In this document: one piece after another, positions 1 to 12,631 of the stretch | Numbering within the stretch: the stretch's first letter is position 1 | How the letters are laid out: each line of letters starts with the position of its first letter | Source: Leucaena leucocephala | Lineage: Eukaryota > Streptophyta > Magnoliopsida > Fabales > Fabaceae | DNA length: 64,000 nt | Direction: 5' to 3' | NCBI GenBank assembly: GCA_037074615.1 | Contig: CM073570.1 | Location: 17,022,185-17,086,184 of the forward strand | Made by a program: the position numbers and the translations under genes | The notes under the pieces: model-generated | What the model was told of the DNA's origin: nothing | The model's input: only the letters and a program-made list of their open reading frames with translations | Database searches by the model: none

Positions 1-409
1 ACACTAAGGAAGACGTAGCCCATGATCCCCAAATTCGCGTATGTTTCAAGATCTAGAATTCCTCGGGCAGCCGCAAATATGTCCACTACATTGTCGTCTA
101 CCGCCATAACAAGGCTCGGAGAGAACCCAGCCTGCATGCATGCCCATGAATCTTCAGCATATTACCGACAATATTGGAAAACACTTGCCCGTGAAAATTA
201 AGGCATGCATTACTTACAAGAATCTCGGAGACTATAGGCCGACGAAGGGGTCTGAGGATGGTGTAGAAAAGGTTGGTAATGAAGATGCAGAAGGCGATTT
301 GGATAGCCAAAAGATGGGCACGATGGTTGGGGATTTCATCCTCTTTCCATATCTCATCGGGATTAGTTTCTTCAACAACGTAGCAGGGGCTTCCGATCAA
401 GTTCACCAT
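1..409 (-). CDS. CHX-type cation/H+ antiporter, N-terminal part (runs off the left edge)
   Basis: Two exons are visible on the minus strand: 218-409 (64 codons from the ATG at 409) and 131 down to 1. They are joined by an 86-bp intron with a GTAAGT donor (217-212) and an AG acceptor at 133-132. The joined protein starts MVNLIGSPCYVVEE, then has a hydrophobic segment (LLAIQIAFCIFITNLFYTIL), the RPLRRPIVSEIL motif, and in exon 2 the LETYANLGIMGYVFLS stretch. These match the first membrane helices and the 'VSEIL ... ANLG' blocks of plant CHX monovalent cation/proton exchangers, which move K+ or Na+ against H+ at endomembranes or plasma membrane. The rest of the gene lies left of the window. An in-frame TGA directly before the ATG fixes the start. 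The family call is good; the subgroup is not determined. Confidence 0.72.
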
Positions 410-424
410 TCAGTGGTTGTTCAT
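410..424 (-). promoter_or_regulatory. Four-codon upstream ORF abutting the CHX start codon
   Basis: Directly upstream of the CHX start, on the minus strand, ATG AAC AAC CAC TGA ends at base 410 and the main ATG follows immediately at 409. This is a minimal upstream ORF in the same frame whose stop touches the main start. It could tune translation by reinitiation, if the transcript begins upstream of 424; the transcription start is not known from the sequence. Confidence 0.4.
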
Positions 425-1701
425 TGTGTCCCGAGTTATGGTGCTATATTTCCTCCTCTTTCCGGCCAGGCCACCTGAAGAAATTAAGACATCGATAGAT
501 TCCTGATCCCTCGTAACTACTTATAACGAGCGATTTTTCATGCCTCCGTGACTACGAATAGAAATTTCTAGCTGGGTTAGTTTTCAGTCCACCGTTGTCA
601 CTAACCAAAAAAAAACATGGGGCAGATGTAATGTAGTGTTTTTCCAGTTCATTGTGACATAACTTTGTATATCTGTTTGTCTTTACTATAATATAAATAT
701 ATCAAATCACTTTTTAAAATGAAAATAATTTTTTTACCGGACTTTTTTATTTTTTTTATAAAAAGCATATATTTTTTTTAAAATTTTGTAATTATTTTTT
801 TACAAATAGACATATGTTCGGCCCTTGTAGTGACTCTAACCCAAACCTTATTGGCTTATTCTTAGCTCAGGCTAAAATTTCAAACAGTGAATCATTGAAG
901 AATTTATTGAAGGTTGTTTTTACTGTTTAATTAAAAATAAAAAAATAAAATGGTAATCGAATTTCAAGGTTCTTAATTTTATTAAAATATCCTTCATTTT
1001 CTAATCATAAATTTAAGTTATGAGAGAGGAAAACGACTCGAAAGAGGAAAGGAGATTGGGGGTGGATTGAATAGTACGTTGCAAGTACAATTTCATTGCC
1101 TCTATCTCATAGTACGGAGTAGAAGATAGGGTGCTATTTAATTAAAATTCCAGTATAAAACATTTTATTGCAAGAAAAGCCCGTCCATATAATTTTAAAA
1201 TATGAAAAAAATGATAATGTTAATGAAATTCAAAAATATGTTTTACTCCAGTTTATTCTTAATAATGTGATCGATGAATGCGACGTCTCATTGTGATTTA
1301 TTTTAGTCGCCGGTGCGAAACGTCTAATCCATATTTTTCCTAGTAAGCGCGTATGGGGTAAGATGGAATCTATGTCCTTTGTGCTTGGCAACAAAATATA
1401 CGTAATATTGAATACCATTAAAAACTTATGAAAATTAGAAATAAATACGGGCACGACACGAGAAACTTGAAATTGATGAGATCAAAAGATTTTCGATCGA
1501 TTACTTAACTGTAATTGATCACTTTTTTCAGGGCTAGCCAAATTGAACCAGTGATCAATTTAGATTCTGCAACATAGCGTACACTTTTTTCATGAACGAA
1601 ATAAGGTTATTATCCACAAAGCAATATTCAACAACCTCCCACCAGTCTCTGCAAAAACAAACAAACAAACAAAGAAAACTAGAATCCATTTAGGCGTTGG
1701 A
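425..1701. other. Intergenic, no gene recognised
   Basis: AT-rich sequence between the CHX 5' end and the 3' end of the first SABATH gene. Short open frames here (for example 1230-1454 on the minus strand) have no recognisable protein motif. I see no tRNA, MITE termini or LTRs. The left part presumably contains the CHX promoter and the right part the SABATH 3' UTR. Confidence 0.6.
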
Positions 1702-3097
1702 TCATAATTTCTTGAGAACCACAACAAAATTGATAGGCTTGATATCGTGCTTCACCATTTCTTCATCGAGCAGCGTTGCATACTCCTCAAACAAAGCATC
1801 CAAAATGCCTTCTCCGAAGTGACTCGATATCATTGATTCTTGTATGGCCCTCACTGTCTTTGCAACCACTGTTCCATAACTCCCCTCAACTTTCTCCTTT
1901 CTATCTATCTCCCATGTCTCTATTCTCTCCAACTCAAACGACCCTTCTTTCCTCACTTGTTCTTCTATCTCTTCCCTCGACGCCGCGTAGAAATGCACAT
2001 CATACGAATCCACCTTCTCCTCCTCCACTTCCCCCTTCAATACACACACACACATATATATAAACCATACTAGTAGTTAATTTCAAGTTGCAGGAATTGG
2101 CATCAAGCAGTGATTGTATATTGTACGTACGTAGCTACCTTGGAGACCAGAGTGGCAAAGGAACGCGTGAGGATTTCCCAGAAGAAAGAGTTGCCTCTGT
2201 CAACATGTTCAGGTCCTCTTCTTCCCAGAAAGATGAGCACCATTCTTCCCCCTACTACCAGTTCCTCAGACCTTGATCTCAGGAACAAAGCAAAGTCCTC
2301 CTGAAATTGCTTGTAGTACGCTTCAGCCACCACCTCAGGACTCCTTTCTGTAATATAAATGGTTCCCTTGTTCACTGGCTTCCCCTGCTCATCATAAAGC
2401 CCCGCAGGAACCTGCATATAAACAAAGACGTGCTATATACGAGAGAATATAATAGTGAAAGATGAATCATGTTGATCAGTGTGGTGTGAGCTTAATTATT
2501 ACCTTGGAAAGCCAGTGCAAGGAGTGAGAGGAGTGGACAAAGTGAAGGCAAGTGTTGGGGAAAAGTCTTCCATAGAAGGAACCGGGGTAAGCTCCCATGA
2601 AAATGGAAGGGAAGTCAGAGTTATTAATGCCCTGTTGGCTAAGAAGCCTGTGGAAGTCAGGGAGGGCCTTGAAGATGGAGTTGAAGTCATTAGTGGGAAG
2701 GTCGTTGAGGTACACTCTGAACTCAGAAGCAGGAGGTGGCTTCTGGAGGATGTTGTGGCTTTTGATGATGCCTTGGATGGCTACAAAGATATCTTTGATA
2801 ATGGAGAGAGTGTTGGGTCCTGAAGAACAGCCCAAGTCTGCAATTCCGAAGCTGGTAGGAGTGCTTGCAAGGTAAAGCTCTTCAACTGTATCTATGATTA
2901 TGTGCTTCACCTTATCAGATTCCTTCTTCTGTCCAAATTCAAAGACAGAGACATGTAAAATAAAATATGAAACTGAGAATTCGAGTGGAAGTCAAATTTG
3001 CAGAAGGTAAAGGAAAGAGAACCTGAAGTGAGGAATTCTTGGCGTAGCTGGTGTTACCAATTCCTCCAGTCATGTGGAAGACTTTCTCTACATCCAT
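1702..3097 (-). CDS. SABATH carboxyl methyltransferase, copy A
   Basis: Four exons on the minus strand, all joined in phase 0 at GT-AG sites: 3023-3097, 2503-2928, 2139-2411 and 1702-2034, giving 368 residues, a normal SABATH length. The enzyme should transfer a methyl group from S-adenosylmethionine to the carboxyl group of a small acid (salicylate, benzoate or jasmonate type) in the cytosol. Residues 13-25 contain the N-terminal SYAKNSSLQ motif, with Tyr18 and Gln25 that contact substrate carboxylate in the known SAMT structure. ADLGCSSGPNT (about 55-65) is the SAM-binding loop. NDLPTNDFN, GSFYGRLFP and HSSHSLHWLSK follow. The residue before the conserved Trp is His (about 163), where dedicated salicylate enzymes usually have Met, which argues against strict salicylate preference. 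Position 10 is Thr rather than Lys or Asn. The reading frame is intact. Copy B upstream is a close paralogue. The exact substrate cannot be read from sequence. Confidence 0.9.
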
Positions 3098-3142
3098 TTT
3101 GGTTTGGACTTGGAGTATGCCTCTCTAGTGAAGCTTTGGTCT

Positions 3143-3152
3143 CCTTTTAAAG
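3143..3152 (-). promoter_or_regulatory. TATA-like core of SABATH copy A
   Basis: About 50 bp upstream of the ATG the minus strand reads CTTTAAAAGG, a TATA-like core. Copy B has a similar ATTTAAAG sequence about 55 bp upstream of its ATG (near 16024-16031), which suggests the two copies share a duplicated core promoter. The spacing to the ATG leaves a very short 5' UTR. Confidence 0.4.
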
Positions 3153-3593
3153 CCAGAATTCAGTAACGTGGCTTTGGGTTCTTGTAATAAGATATGATTT
3201 CTTTTGACTTTGTTTAGAATTCTTTTGCTTACTTTGTCACGACCGATAATGATTATTCTTCTCCCAAGTGCTTCTTAATGTGATCTTATAAAATAATTTT
3301 GGGGACATGTCCATCGAATTGTTTTAAAAACTCTATTTTTCATTTTTTTTTACAAGTGAAACACACTATAAGAAATTGAACATGAAAATTGAATCTGAAA
3401 TCTTGGCCCGAGAAAATTATCGTTAATAGTCACACTAAACAAAAAAATATTTATCAATTCTTTTGAAAAAGAAGACCAGAATTGAATAACTTTGAAATAT
3501 GTAAAAATGAATAATTAATTATCTCAGATGAACAGCAGCGACAGGATAAGCTCAAATTCAAACGAGGTCAATCTCTTTAAAAAGCTTTATATT

Positions 3594-6350
3594 TGTTGTA
3601 AAAATCTATATTTTGTGGGTGTGTCAATAAACTAAAATCTCACATTGTTTGGGAGAGGGAATACACAAGTGGATATTTTAAAAAAATGATGAATATCTTA
3701 CTTGTGAGTTATGGTACACCTAATAATTTGTGAGAAGAAGTTATATTAACTGTCTATTTTTTATAAAATAGATTACTACATTAAAAAACAAAAGAACTCC
3801 TCATGAATTATGGAAATATTATAAACCAAATCTGAAATATTTGAGAGTGTGAGGATATCTTACAAAAGTTTTATTACCTGATCCTACAAAGAGAAAGTTT
3901 GGTTCTAAAACTTTTGATTGCATATTTATTGGTTATGCTCAACAAAATGTAGCTTACTGCTTTCTGGTTTTAAAATTTGATATTTTGGATAAATATACAA
4001 TCATTAAAACTAAAGATGCTGAATTTTTTAAAAATATATTTCTTTTAAAAGTTAAGCATACTCCAACAAAAATTGAAAATTATTATTATTATTCTTCTAA
4101 ACAAATTTTAAATAAAGTTTTGGGTAAGAGTGTAGGAAGAAATAAAAACTAAAGGAAAGAAACTTTTTTTGAAGATGACTTTATCACTTATTTAGTTGAA
4201 GGAGAACCCAAATATTTTTATGAAGCTATTTCTTCTCCAGATATAGAATCTTGTAAATAAGCTATTAAATAAGAGATTTACTCTTTAAATAAAAATAAAA
4301 CATGTGTTTCGTTGCCTCTAGGAGCAAAACCTATTGGATTTAAATGGAAGGAAAAAATATTTTCCTGATGGGTCTATGATAAATACATAGCTAGACTAGT
4401 AGCCAAGGATTATACTCAAAAGGAAAATATTGATTATTTTGATATATTTTCTCCAATGACAATGATTTCTTTTATAAGAATCCTTATCGCATTAGCTTTA
4501 ATTCATAAGCTTTATATTCACCAAATTGATGTTAAAACTATATTTTTGAATAGTGATTTAGAAGAAGAGATTTATATGGTACAACCTAAAGGGTGTAATG
4601 TTCTTGGGCAAGAAAATAAAGTTTATAAATTAATTAAATTTTTATATGGTTTAAAATAAGCATCTAAGTTAGATTAAGTTATAACAAGTGGTGGTTTCTC
4701 TACTATAGAAGTAGAAAGATGTGTTTATACAAAAGTTGTGAATAATGATTATGTGATTATATGCCTATATGTGGATGATATATTTATTTTTGGTATTAGT
4801 ATGAATATTGTGCCTGAAATAAAAGGTTTTCTTGCTTCAAATTTTGATATGAAAGATTTGGGTGAAACAAAGTTAATTTTGGGTGTTCAAATCATAAGAA
4901 ATGAAATATATATCTTACTTTCTCAGGAATATTATATTGAAAAATTTTTGAGAAAGTTTGAACAATATGATGAAACTCCGTTGAGTTTTCCTTATAATTC
5001 AAGTGTGCACCTAAAGAAAAACTTAGGAAACATAGTGGCTCAATCTAAATATGTATAGATCATTGGAAATCTGTTGCATTTAATGAATTATACCAGACCT
5101 ACCATATGATGTGTGTAGATTGAACAAATATACTCACTGTCAAAGTAGTGAATATTAAGATTCTCTAATAAGGTTGTTAAGATACCTTAAAAACACAATG
5201 AATTGTGATAAACATTATAGTAGATTTCCTACCGTATTAGAAAGATATAGTGATGCGAATTGAATCTCAGATTCAGAAGGGTTAAAATCCATTAGTGGTT
5301 ATGTGTTTATTCTTGTGGTGGTGCAGTCACATGGAAATCATTCAAACAAACAATTCTAATCAAATCCTTAAAGGATTATAAATTTATTACTATAGAATTG
5401 GCTGGCACTGAGGCTAAATGGTTAAAAATTTTCTTAGCAAGTATTCCATTGGGTGATAAGGCCACACCATCAATATCTTTATACTATTGATAATCAATAT
5501 GTGATAGTTAGGCTAAAAATAAAACTTTCAATGGTAAAAATAGGCATATTCGATTGAAACACAATATTATAAAACAATTGCTCAAAGATGAGGTGATCTT
5601 AATCGATTATGTAAAGTCAGAAGTAAACTTAGCGGATCAGTTAACAAAACCCCTAGGGAGAAAATAAATCGTTGAGACATCGAGAGGAATAAGACTAAAG
5701 CCAGTTTGATTATGACAGCGATGACAACCCAACCTTTATGATTGGTGATCCATGAAGAAGGTTTAATATGTAAGAATAAGTCGCTTGTTAGTTCTATTAG
5801 TACTAAAATATTATTACTAGCAATTTCTTATGGTGTGCAAGAAAATGCTAGATTGCATAGAGGAGGATGAACAAAAACTCTTAATGATTTCAAATATCAC
5901 AGGATGATGTATTATGTGCATATACACTCAAATAAATTACCTATGCGAATTAGGAGTATGGGCCGCTCCTATGAGATTGTGGCGAAATCTCTAGAGCATT
6001 CGTTAAAAGCCAGGACACACGTATAGCCGTCTAACGCTTAAAATCGCTCGATAAACAGTGAAAATATGTGGGGCATAATCTGACTGTTAGTACCTCTAAT
6101 TTATACACAATAGGTGCTGGTTCATAGTCTATAGGACTACTGGCATCTCTGTGTATCAAGTATTATCGGTTTATATCTAGTTCACAGTCTATAGGACCAC
6201 TGTATACAATAATTATATCCATGTGTAACTCAGAGAGTCGAGTTTCTTTTTATACATGTGGGGGATTGTTGTGAAAATATATATTTTGTGGGTGTATCAA
6301 AGAAACTAAAGTCTCATATTGCTTGGGAGAGTGAAGGATCAAGTGGATAT
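3594..6350 (+). mobile_element. Decayed Ty1/Copia retrotransposon with internal deletion
   Basis: A direct repeat of about 85 bp, beginning TGTTGT, occurs at 3594-3678 and 6267-6350 and marks the LTR starts. The 3' copy is preceded by a polypurine tract (GTGGGGGA, 6258-6265). Just after the left repeat the sequence enters the integrase C-terminal region (ELWKYYKPNLKYLRVW-like, about 3690-4090), so primer-binding site, gag, protease and half the integrase are deleted. Reverse transcriptase follows: the IHQIDVKTIFLNSDLEEEIYM block at 4510-4577 and the YVDDIFIFG motif at about 4768-4794. An RNase H tail with ADQLTKPLG ends near 5665. Many in-frame stops (for example TAA at 4657 and TAG at 5056) show it is inert. 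The right end of the 3' LTR is not defined, nor is a target duplication. Confidence 0.88.
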
Positions 6351-9300
6351 ATAATAAGATATATTTATGGGCTAGTATATGGGCCTAGAAGAGAGGTGGG
6401 CTGACGTGCACGATAACATGTCATCAATAGAAAATTCAGTTGAAATTCGGCAATTCACTTGTAAGCGAGTTAGAGCATGGTATTGAGTACTTTTTATGAA
6501 AATTATTTTTAGTTTTTCTAGAAATATTTTTAAATATGCTTAAACTAAAAGTCTTCAAATCCCTACAGTCAACATGAATTTGGAAGATTAACCGCTTCTT
6601 TGGGTGACATTGACATTATTATTGTTGGGAAGGGACTGTTGGCGGCGGAAAGATGCGACTTCAACATCCAATCGACTTCGCGCTATTTCACACGAAGGAT
6701 CATCTCTTACGAATGCAACCTGTATTTCCGTACCTCTTTGTGCCTATAAAAGTAGCGCACAATAATTGTTTAAAATACATGTGATAATGCTCGTACTCTG
6801 CTGCTATTTTCTTTTTGAGTTTATTTCCTTCTGCGAGATTCTGTTCCCTTATTCCATAAGAAAAATCCGTTTAATCTTGGGAAATGCCGTTTCATATTGC
6901 CGATTGTTGTAGAATAGCTCTTAAGGACAATGTTATTGGACGTGACTAGGTTTGTTTGTTCTTTGATTGCAGCTGCCAACGCCATCAATATTAATTTGTA
7001 ACAAGGCTCAAACACACTCCATGAATTGATAGTTGTGTGTGTGTGTGTGTGTGACCATTAAAAGTAGGATATCTATCTATTTATGAACGATTGGCCGTTC
7101 TTTCGGACTTTCGATTGTCACGCTGCTCCCTGCACTCATCATCAATATCAATGTGTATTATGTTTAAACTATGAATTCCATCTCTCTCTCTCTCTCTTAG
7201 TTCGGATCACCTCTGTTTCTTTCTATAAGTTAACAAGAAATTGACTAAAAAATAAACGAATGAATAGAATTGATCGAGAAGAACCAGAGAATGGAGTAGA
7301 GAAGGTTTGCTGATATATTTTTCTTCTCTTATGGTTGCTTCAAATCCCCTTGTATCTGTTCATTATCTTCTTTTTCTATATCTTATTACTATGTACCTAA
7401 ACAATTAACCGATTCAATTTTTGTATTCATGATTGCCCTTTCTAATGGATGTATTTTTTTTAAAAAAAAATTGAACTCAAAATCAATAGAGATTTGGCAT
7501 AACCTTACACTGATAGATCGACCGGTTCATTATTTGTGATATATTCATATTCTTTTGGGATGATAATAATTAATAAAGCATATATTGCGTATTTGTTGAT
7601 GCACACAAATTGTGAGTAATGCAAGTATAATTGTCAAATCAAGTAATAAAGTGAGTAGAGTATCGTTCCCACGGAAAATCAGATAAAAAAAAAATTTAGG
7701 TAATAGAATTCAAATTTTTATTTAAGGTAAGCAAATCAAGATAGAGTGATTAGGAAGAAAGGCAAAGACTTAAATTGGAAACTATCAATAACAAAGGCAA
7801 CCTAGTAGAGTCACTAATCCCTTATATATCTGCTTTTTAGACCTTTTTTTCACTTGATTAATTAGTCTTAATATTAATTTAATTAATCTAGAGTATTAGT
7901 AGTTACAGGTGTATTTTGATTAGCTTATAACCCTCTATCAAATATAATAGGTTATGTCTAACTCAATTACTCAATAGGCAAATAAATTAAACTCACTCTT
8001 CATCAATTATATGGGCCCTTAGGTATATTTCTATCCTAATTGTAAATTAGATTTAATTCTAATCACATAATATTCAATCCTAAAACCTAATTAAGATTTC
8101 TTTCATCAAGGTAAACCTAATACTTAAATTCATATTTAATAATGGCCAAAAATTAAATAGAGAAATAAGAATATGATTGAATAGCCAAAATTAACATCAA
8201 ACATAATTAATTAGTAAAGAAAATAGAGTCTAATTTGGGGTTCCTGATATATATATATATATATATATATTGATCCTTGCCTTTGCGATTCACTTCTTTG
8301 GTTTATCCAAATCTCTCTGATTCACATCTTTAAATCTAATCTAATATAGTATACATTATATTTTATCGATTTATTTCCAGAGCGCACTGTTCCTTCTTCT
8401 CTTACACACACACACGCGCACACCGATTGTGGGTTTATATATAATATTCTTTTAGCCAGCACTTCTCTTATCTTCTGAATCTTTTCGATCTTTTCTTCTC
8501 TCCAAAATTTTTAATATTTCCTGCAAAATACAATAGGACTGGGTAGATTTTATAACAATATTTCCTTTTATCCTATAATAAATTAGATATAAGAAAATAT
8601 ATAAAAGATAATTAAATAGGTATGAAATATTCAACTATTTAACAAAATATATCCTAAAATATACACCTATTTAATTATAAAATATATACTTATCATTTAT
8701 TAATTAGGAGAAGCTGTTTGAAGGCTAGCCCAAAGGATGGGTACAATCCCAAAAACTAGCCTATTGGAAAGGTCACTTGCGAAACTTGACGACGTAAACT
8801 CGTAACATAAATTCTATATTCAGGATCTTGGCATTATACATCGGGACTTCAGCAGTGGCTTTGCAGAGAGAGAGAGAGAGAGAGAGAGAGCACTTAGCAG
8901 ATTGAGGTTAATCATTTCTGTTTGTTTAAGCTTTAAATGTTATTGAATGACACTTTGTGAAGACTACTTTATGACCACAACTCTAACAAGTTCTGAAACA
9001 ATTGACTCTGTAGTGCATGACAACTTGTATCTACAAAATTGTCTCGCAGAAGCACTAAGGAATTGTGAAATGGCACTATAGAATTATTCACCTTTAAAGA
9101 AACAAACTCTGTAAAATTACCCTGCTGGGAAAAACTTAAAGGACCTAGCTAGAGAGATGTAGGGCTGCTTTTCTTAAATTCCAAACGAATCATGATTCAA
9201 GCTACAAATTCTTGATCGAGTTTAGTGGACAGTCACTGTTCTGTCTCCGCAAAAGGTCGTCCCCAAATAAGAATTCTTATTTCTTTTTAATGATAGAACA

Positions 9301-11619
9301 TTATAAAAAATATTGAAAGTATATATAGGAAATAGTCGCAAGTGATTAAGATTCACACAACTAGTAGTGATTTATAAGAATCAGTGGCACTTAATTTGTG
9401 TGGAGCGGCAACCGAGTTTGAGACGATCAAATCAAAGTTGGGCCGGGGATAATGAAACACTGGGAATGAATAAAAAATTATCTTTGGGGATCAAATTGTG
9501 GTAATAAGCAATGGGAGGGGGACAAGTGGTGTGTATAAGAAAGGGACGACCCAGTAGTGAGTGAGTGAGGTGCATAGCAATTAATGAAAACGGCCCTCCA
9601 TGTGCACTCATATCTGGATGCCTCACCTTTCAACGAGGGACCATAACTTAGCCCCCACCTCTTTCGACGAACGTGAAAAAAGACGTCAACTTTGGGCATG
9701 CCTATTTTTAGCCATGAATCTTATCTTCCTAGGTTTATCATACATATACATATGTATTGCAATAAAATCGTACATTAAAAGGGATAAGAAAAGAGGGACG
9801 GGAGATGAATGGGAAGAAGGTTGGGGGGGATCCAAAACACCTTTTGCACGTTATTTTTAAGACCAATACTTACATCTAACTTTGAACATGATATCTCATG
9901 TACTCTCTATCTTTAAACTTCCACTTCCCTTTGCCTGCGTTATAGTACTCCCCTTTTAAATAACGATCACAACTTTTCCCTTCTCCCACTTGCTCTGCAT
10001 CATCATTTTACTTTATGCCAAAACCTAACCTATATGTAGATGTAGTCCCCTACGTGATTGCCTCCCTGTTATCATAGTTGATCCATTAAATCTCTTTGTC
10101 AGTTTTTGTTTTAGTTCACTTGATTGGTCGTTTGTTGAACCAAAACATGGATAAAAAGTTGGAGTAATTCTGTATGTGAAATTGCAATGTACGGACTAGA
10201 CGAGAATCCATGCTTTAGGAGTTTGAGGATGCTTTTATTTTTCCTCTATGGCTCTATCCTTAATTAACTCTAAGAATTTCTCTTCCCAGAAACATTAATT
10301 TGTTGAGGGAGAACAGCTAATTAATTATATAATAAGTAACTAGACTTGTAACTTGTGTGTGCTCACTCTTCCGGGATTTAGATTTTTCCAGGAAATATAT
10401 CCTGAACTAATAACTACACCAATATGAATTGTAAATGAATAATAAAGTAATACTTGTCTATTTTATTTTTATATAATAAATAGAAGCTGTCACTTTATAA
10501 AGAAAAGGGTTAGGTGGGAATTAAGATATGATAACTGGTTTGTTTTCACAAAGATGATCATTCATGTACGTGGATTGAATATAATGATAGTTCCTGTGAG
10601 ACAAGGCAGGCTCTAATCCATTATGGGCTGTGAAGATGGGGCGCCACTGTGGTTTAGACAATTCTTTGATGCTCAATTTATACACACTTTCATGTTATGT
10701 TAAATAAATTTGAACATTAATTAATCGGTAGAAATTATAAAACGAACTATTGGTCTAGTTTTGGCGGAGTGGACAGTCGGAGTTGGTATAAAATATTGGT
10801 TTGCGTTGGATAATTGCGTCCCTCTTGTTTTCCCACTACGTGAAAGATTAAGGAGGAAGTGGTGTTTTGACCTTCGTTTTTATTTATTTATTTAATTTAA
10901 GATATGTAAGTAATTATTACACTTTTATTGTAGTTAGGCCGTATGAAGAGTGGTCTTTTGACTTCGCTAATCGCTGGCGTAGAGCGACGATAATATTTTT
11001 TTAAAAAAAAATAATGAAAAATACAAAGTGGAGAGGCTTTAATTAATGTGGAAATATCGAGTGGGAGTTGAAAACTGTGTGTGTTAGTGGGAAGTATAGT
11101 CTCTATAACATATATAAATAATAAAGCCATAGGAGGGGGGCAGTGCGCACTTTGATTGCTATGTGTCTGCTCTACAAAAAGTCAAATTAAAAGTTCGAAT
11201 TAAAGGCCAAATCTGTTCGATCTCATGAAATTTTTGGCGGGTCGGTATCAATTTAATATAAACTAATTAATGAATATATAATGCACTTGAGGATTTCAAC
11301 TCAACTCTTGATGATAGTGAGCTCACATACTGCAGTTTTGTTTTATTCTCGCGGTTTCAACCATGGTCTCCATGTCATGAAAGGAGAAAGATTAAAGATT
11401 AAGCATGCCTAATTCCAGCCAACACACGTTATGGGTTAATTTCGGGCCTCATATCTCTCTCTAACATCCATAGCTTGGGCTCGATATTCATTGATAAGGG
11501 CCAATAGGTGAGAAAAAGTCGTTTGGGCCTGATTACTCTTGGGTTCGCTTTGGGCCCAAGTTCATTTAATATCATCCATTGATAAATCCAATAATGATCA
11601 ATGGGGTTTAGATCTAATA
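6351..11619. other. Gene-poor AT-rich DNA with microsatellites
   Basis: No supported gene. Simple repeats: (GT)n at 7034-7053, (TC)n at 7181-7197, (AT)n at 8247-8270 and (GA)n at 8865-8890. The stretch 7590-8240 has the look of old repeat-derived sequence but shows no LTR ends or protein motif. The open frame at 9600-9860 (+) has no recognisable domain. The region separates the two SABATH paralogues. Confidence 0.6.
8865..8890. repeat. (GA)n microsatellite
   Basis: Thirteen uninterrupted GA units. It is not next to a recognised gene. Confidence 0.9.
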
Positions 11620-11634
11620 GAATGAGTTATTCCC

Positions 11635-11824
11635 ACCATTGGAGGTTAGTCTGAGTAGTAAGTGATCCAATATCACTTAAACGAAGTCTCAAGTTTGAGT
11701 CTTGATGTATACAGAAAATTTCCATAGTAAGATTCACCCACTATAGCTAGGTGCGCGAAGCGGGTCAGCTCCGAATGCAGTCGAGGTAAAACTCTGATGA
11801 ACCGAATTTGTAACAAAAAAAAAT
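11635..11824 (+). mobile_element. tRNA-derived SINE (family 1) with 15-bp target duplication
   Basis: A 190-bp insertion is flanked by a perfect 15-bp direct repeat, GAATGAGTTATTCCC, at 11620-11634 and 11825-11839. It starts with a box A-like stretch (GTTAGTCTGAGTAGTAAGTG, about 11645-11664), has a box B-like AGTTTGAGTCTTG at 11692-11704, and ends in a run of nine A immediately before the second repeat. Those are the hallmarks of a polymerase III SINE inserted by target-primed reverse transcription. The perfect repeat suggests a fairly recent insertion. I do not recognise the family name. Confidence 0.85.
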
Positions 11825-12160
11825 GAATGAGTTATTCCCTCATAGCATAATAAACTAAAATTTAAATTTATATTTAATACTCGATAATGTCTCTAACAAA
11901 ATATTCTCTTATAGGAGCATACATAAAATTCAATGATCTTCATTGGACAAAAAATCAAATGGATTATAAAATCTAATCCCTCCCATCATTTTTATAAGAG
12001 ATTTTACATATTTTTAGAAGCATTAGTTACTTGTTTTTTGCCAAGTACCCTTAATCATATAGATAAATACAGGACTATACTAATTTAATAAATTTTGTTA
12101 AGGAAGAGTACTTTTGAAAAGTGATTAAAATATGAACATATAAAAAAGAGAAAGGAGCCC

Positions 12161-12210
<50 letters not shown>
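12161..12210. repeat. (GT)5(AT)20 microsatellite
   Basis: A compound dinucleotide repeat, (GT)5 followed by (AT)20, about 420 bp downstream of the stop of SABATH copy B. Confidence 0.9.
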
Positions 12211-12212
<2 letters not shown>

Positions 12213-12631
12213 AGAGAGGTATAGATTATAGATAAAATTATTGAGATCCCTTTGGAAGTGAAAACTCACGAGTAACTTGTACGTAATTTATTTCTAGTGG
12301 TATTGTTCAGTGTTAACCACATTACGTCGTGATACTAATTTCGCTTAGAACATTACACATGGAGGCATGTGTATACATGCGGACATAGGACTTATAAGCA
12401 AGATTCTCATAAGAGACAAAATGAGGCTTGTAAAAGAGAATATACAAAAGGTTAAACTCATCATATTTAATTAATATTAGAATTAAAAGATGCCCACGAA
12501 GGATGCTGTGAGATGCAGAAGGAGACAGTTTTTTGGGGGAGCAGCGAGATCGACTTAACCTTAGTTTAATTCTCATAGACTTGTGGTACGAGCTGTGAGG
12601 AAGACAGATGAAATGAATTAGAATAACGTAT

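Noticed and set aside
2479..2875. Plus-strand open frames opposite SABATH copy A
   Set aside because: They are shadows of exon 2 on the other strand; the minus-strand protein has clear family motifs and proper splice sites.
7590..8240. Sequence resembling the flanks of plant LTR elements (for example around GAGTATCGTTCCCACGG, 7658-7674)
   Set aside because: No LTR pair, target duplication or coding motif could be identified, so it is not listed as an element.
9432..9860. Overlapping open frames on both strands
   Set aside because: No start context, intron pattern or recognisable motif; composition is like the surrounding intergenic DNA.
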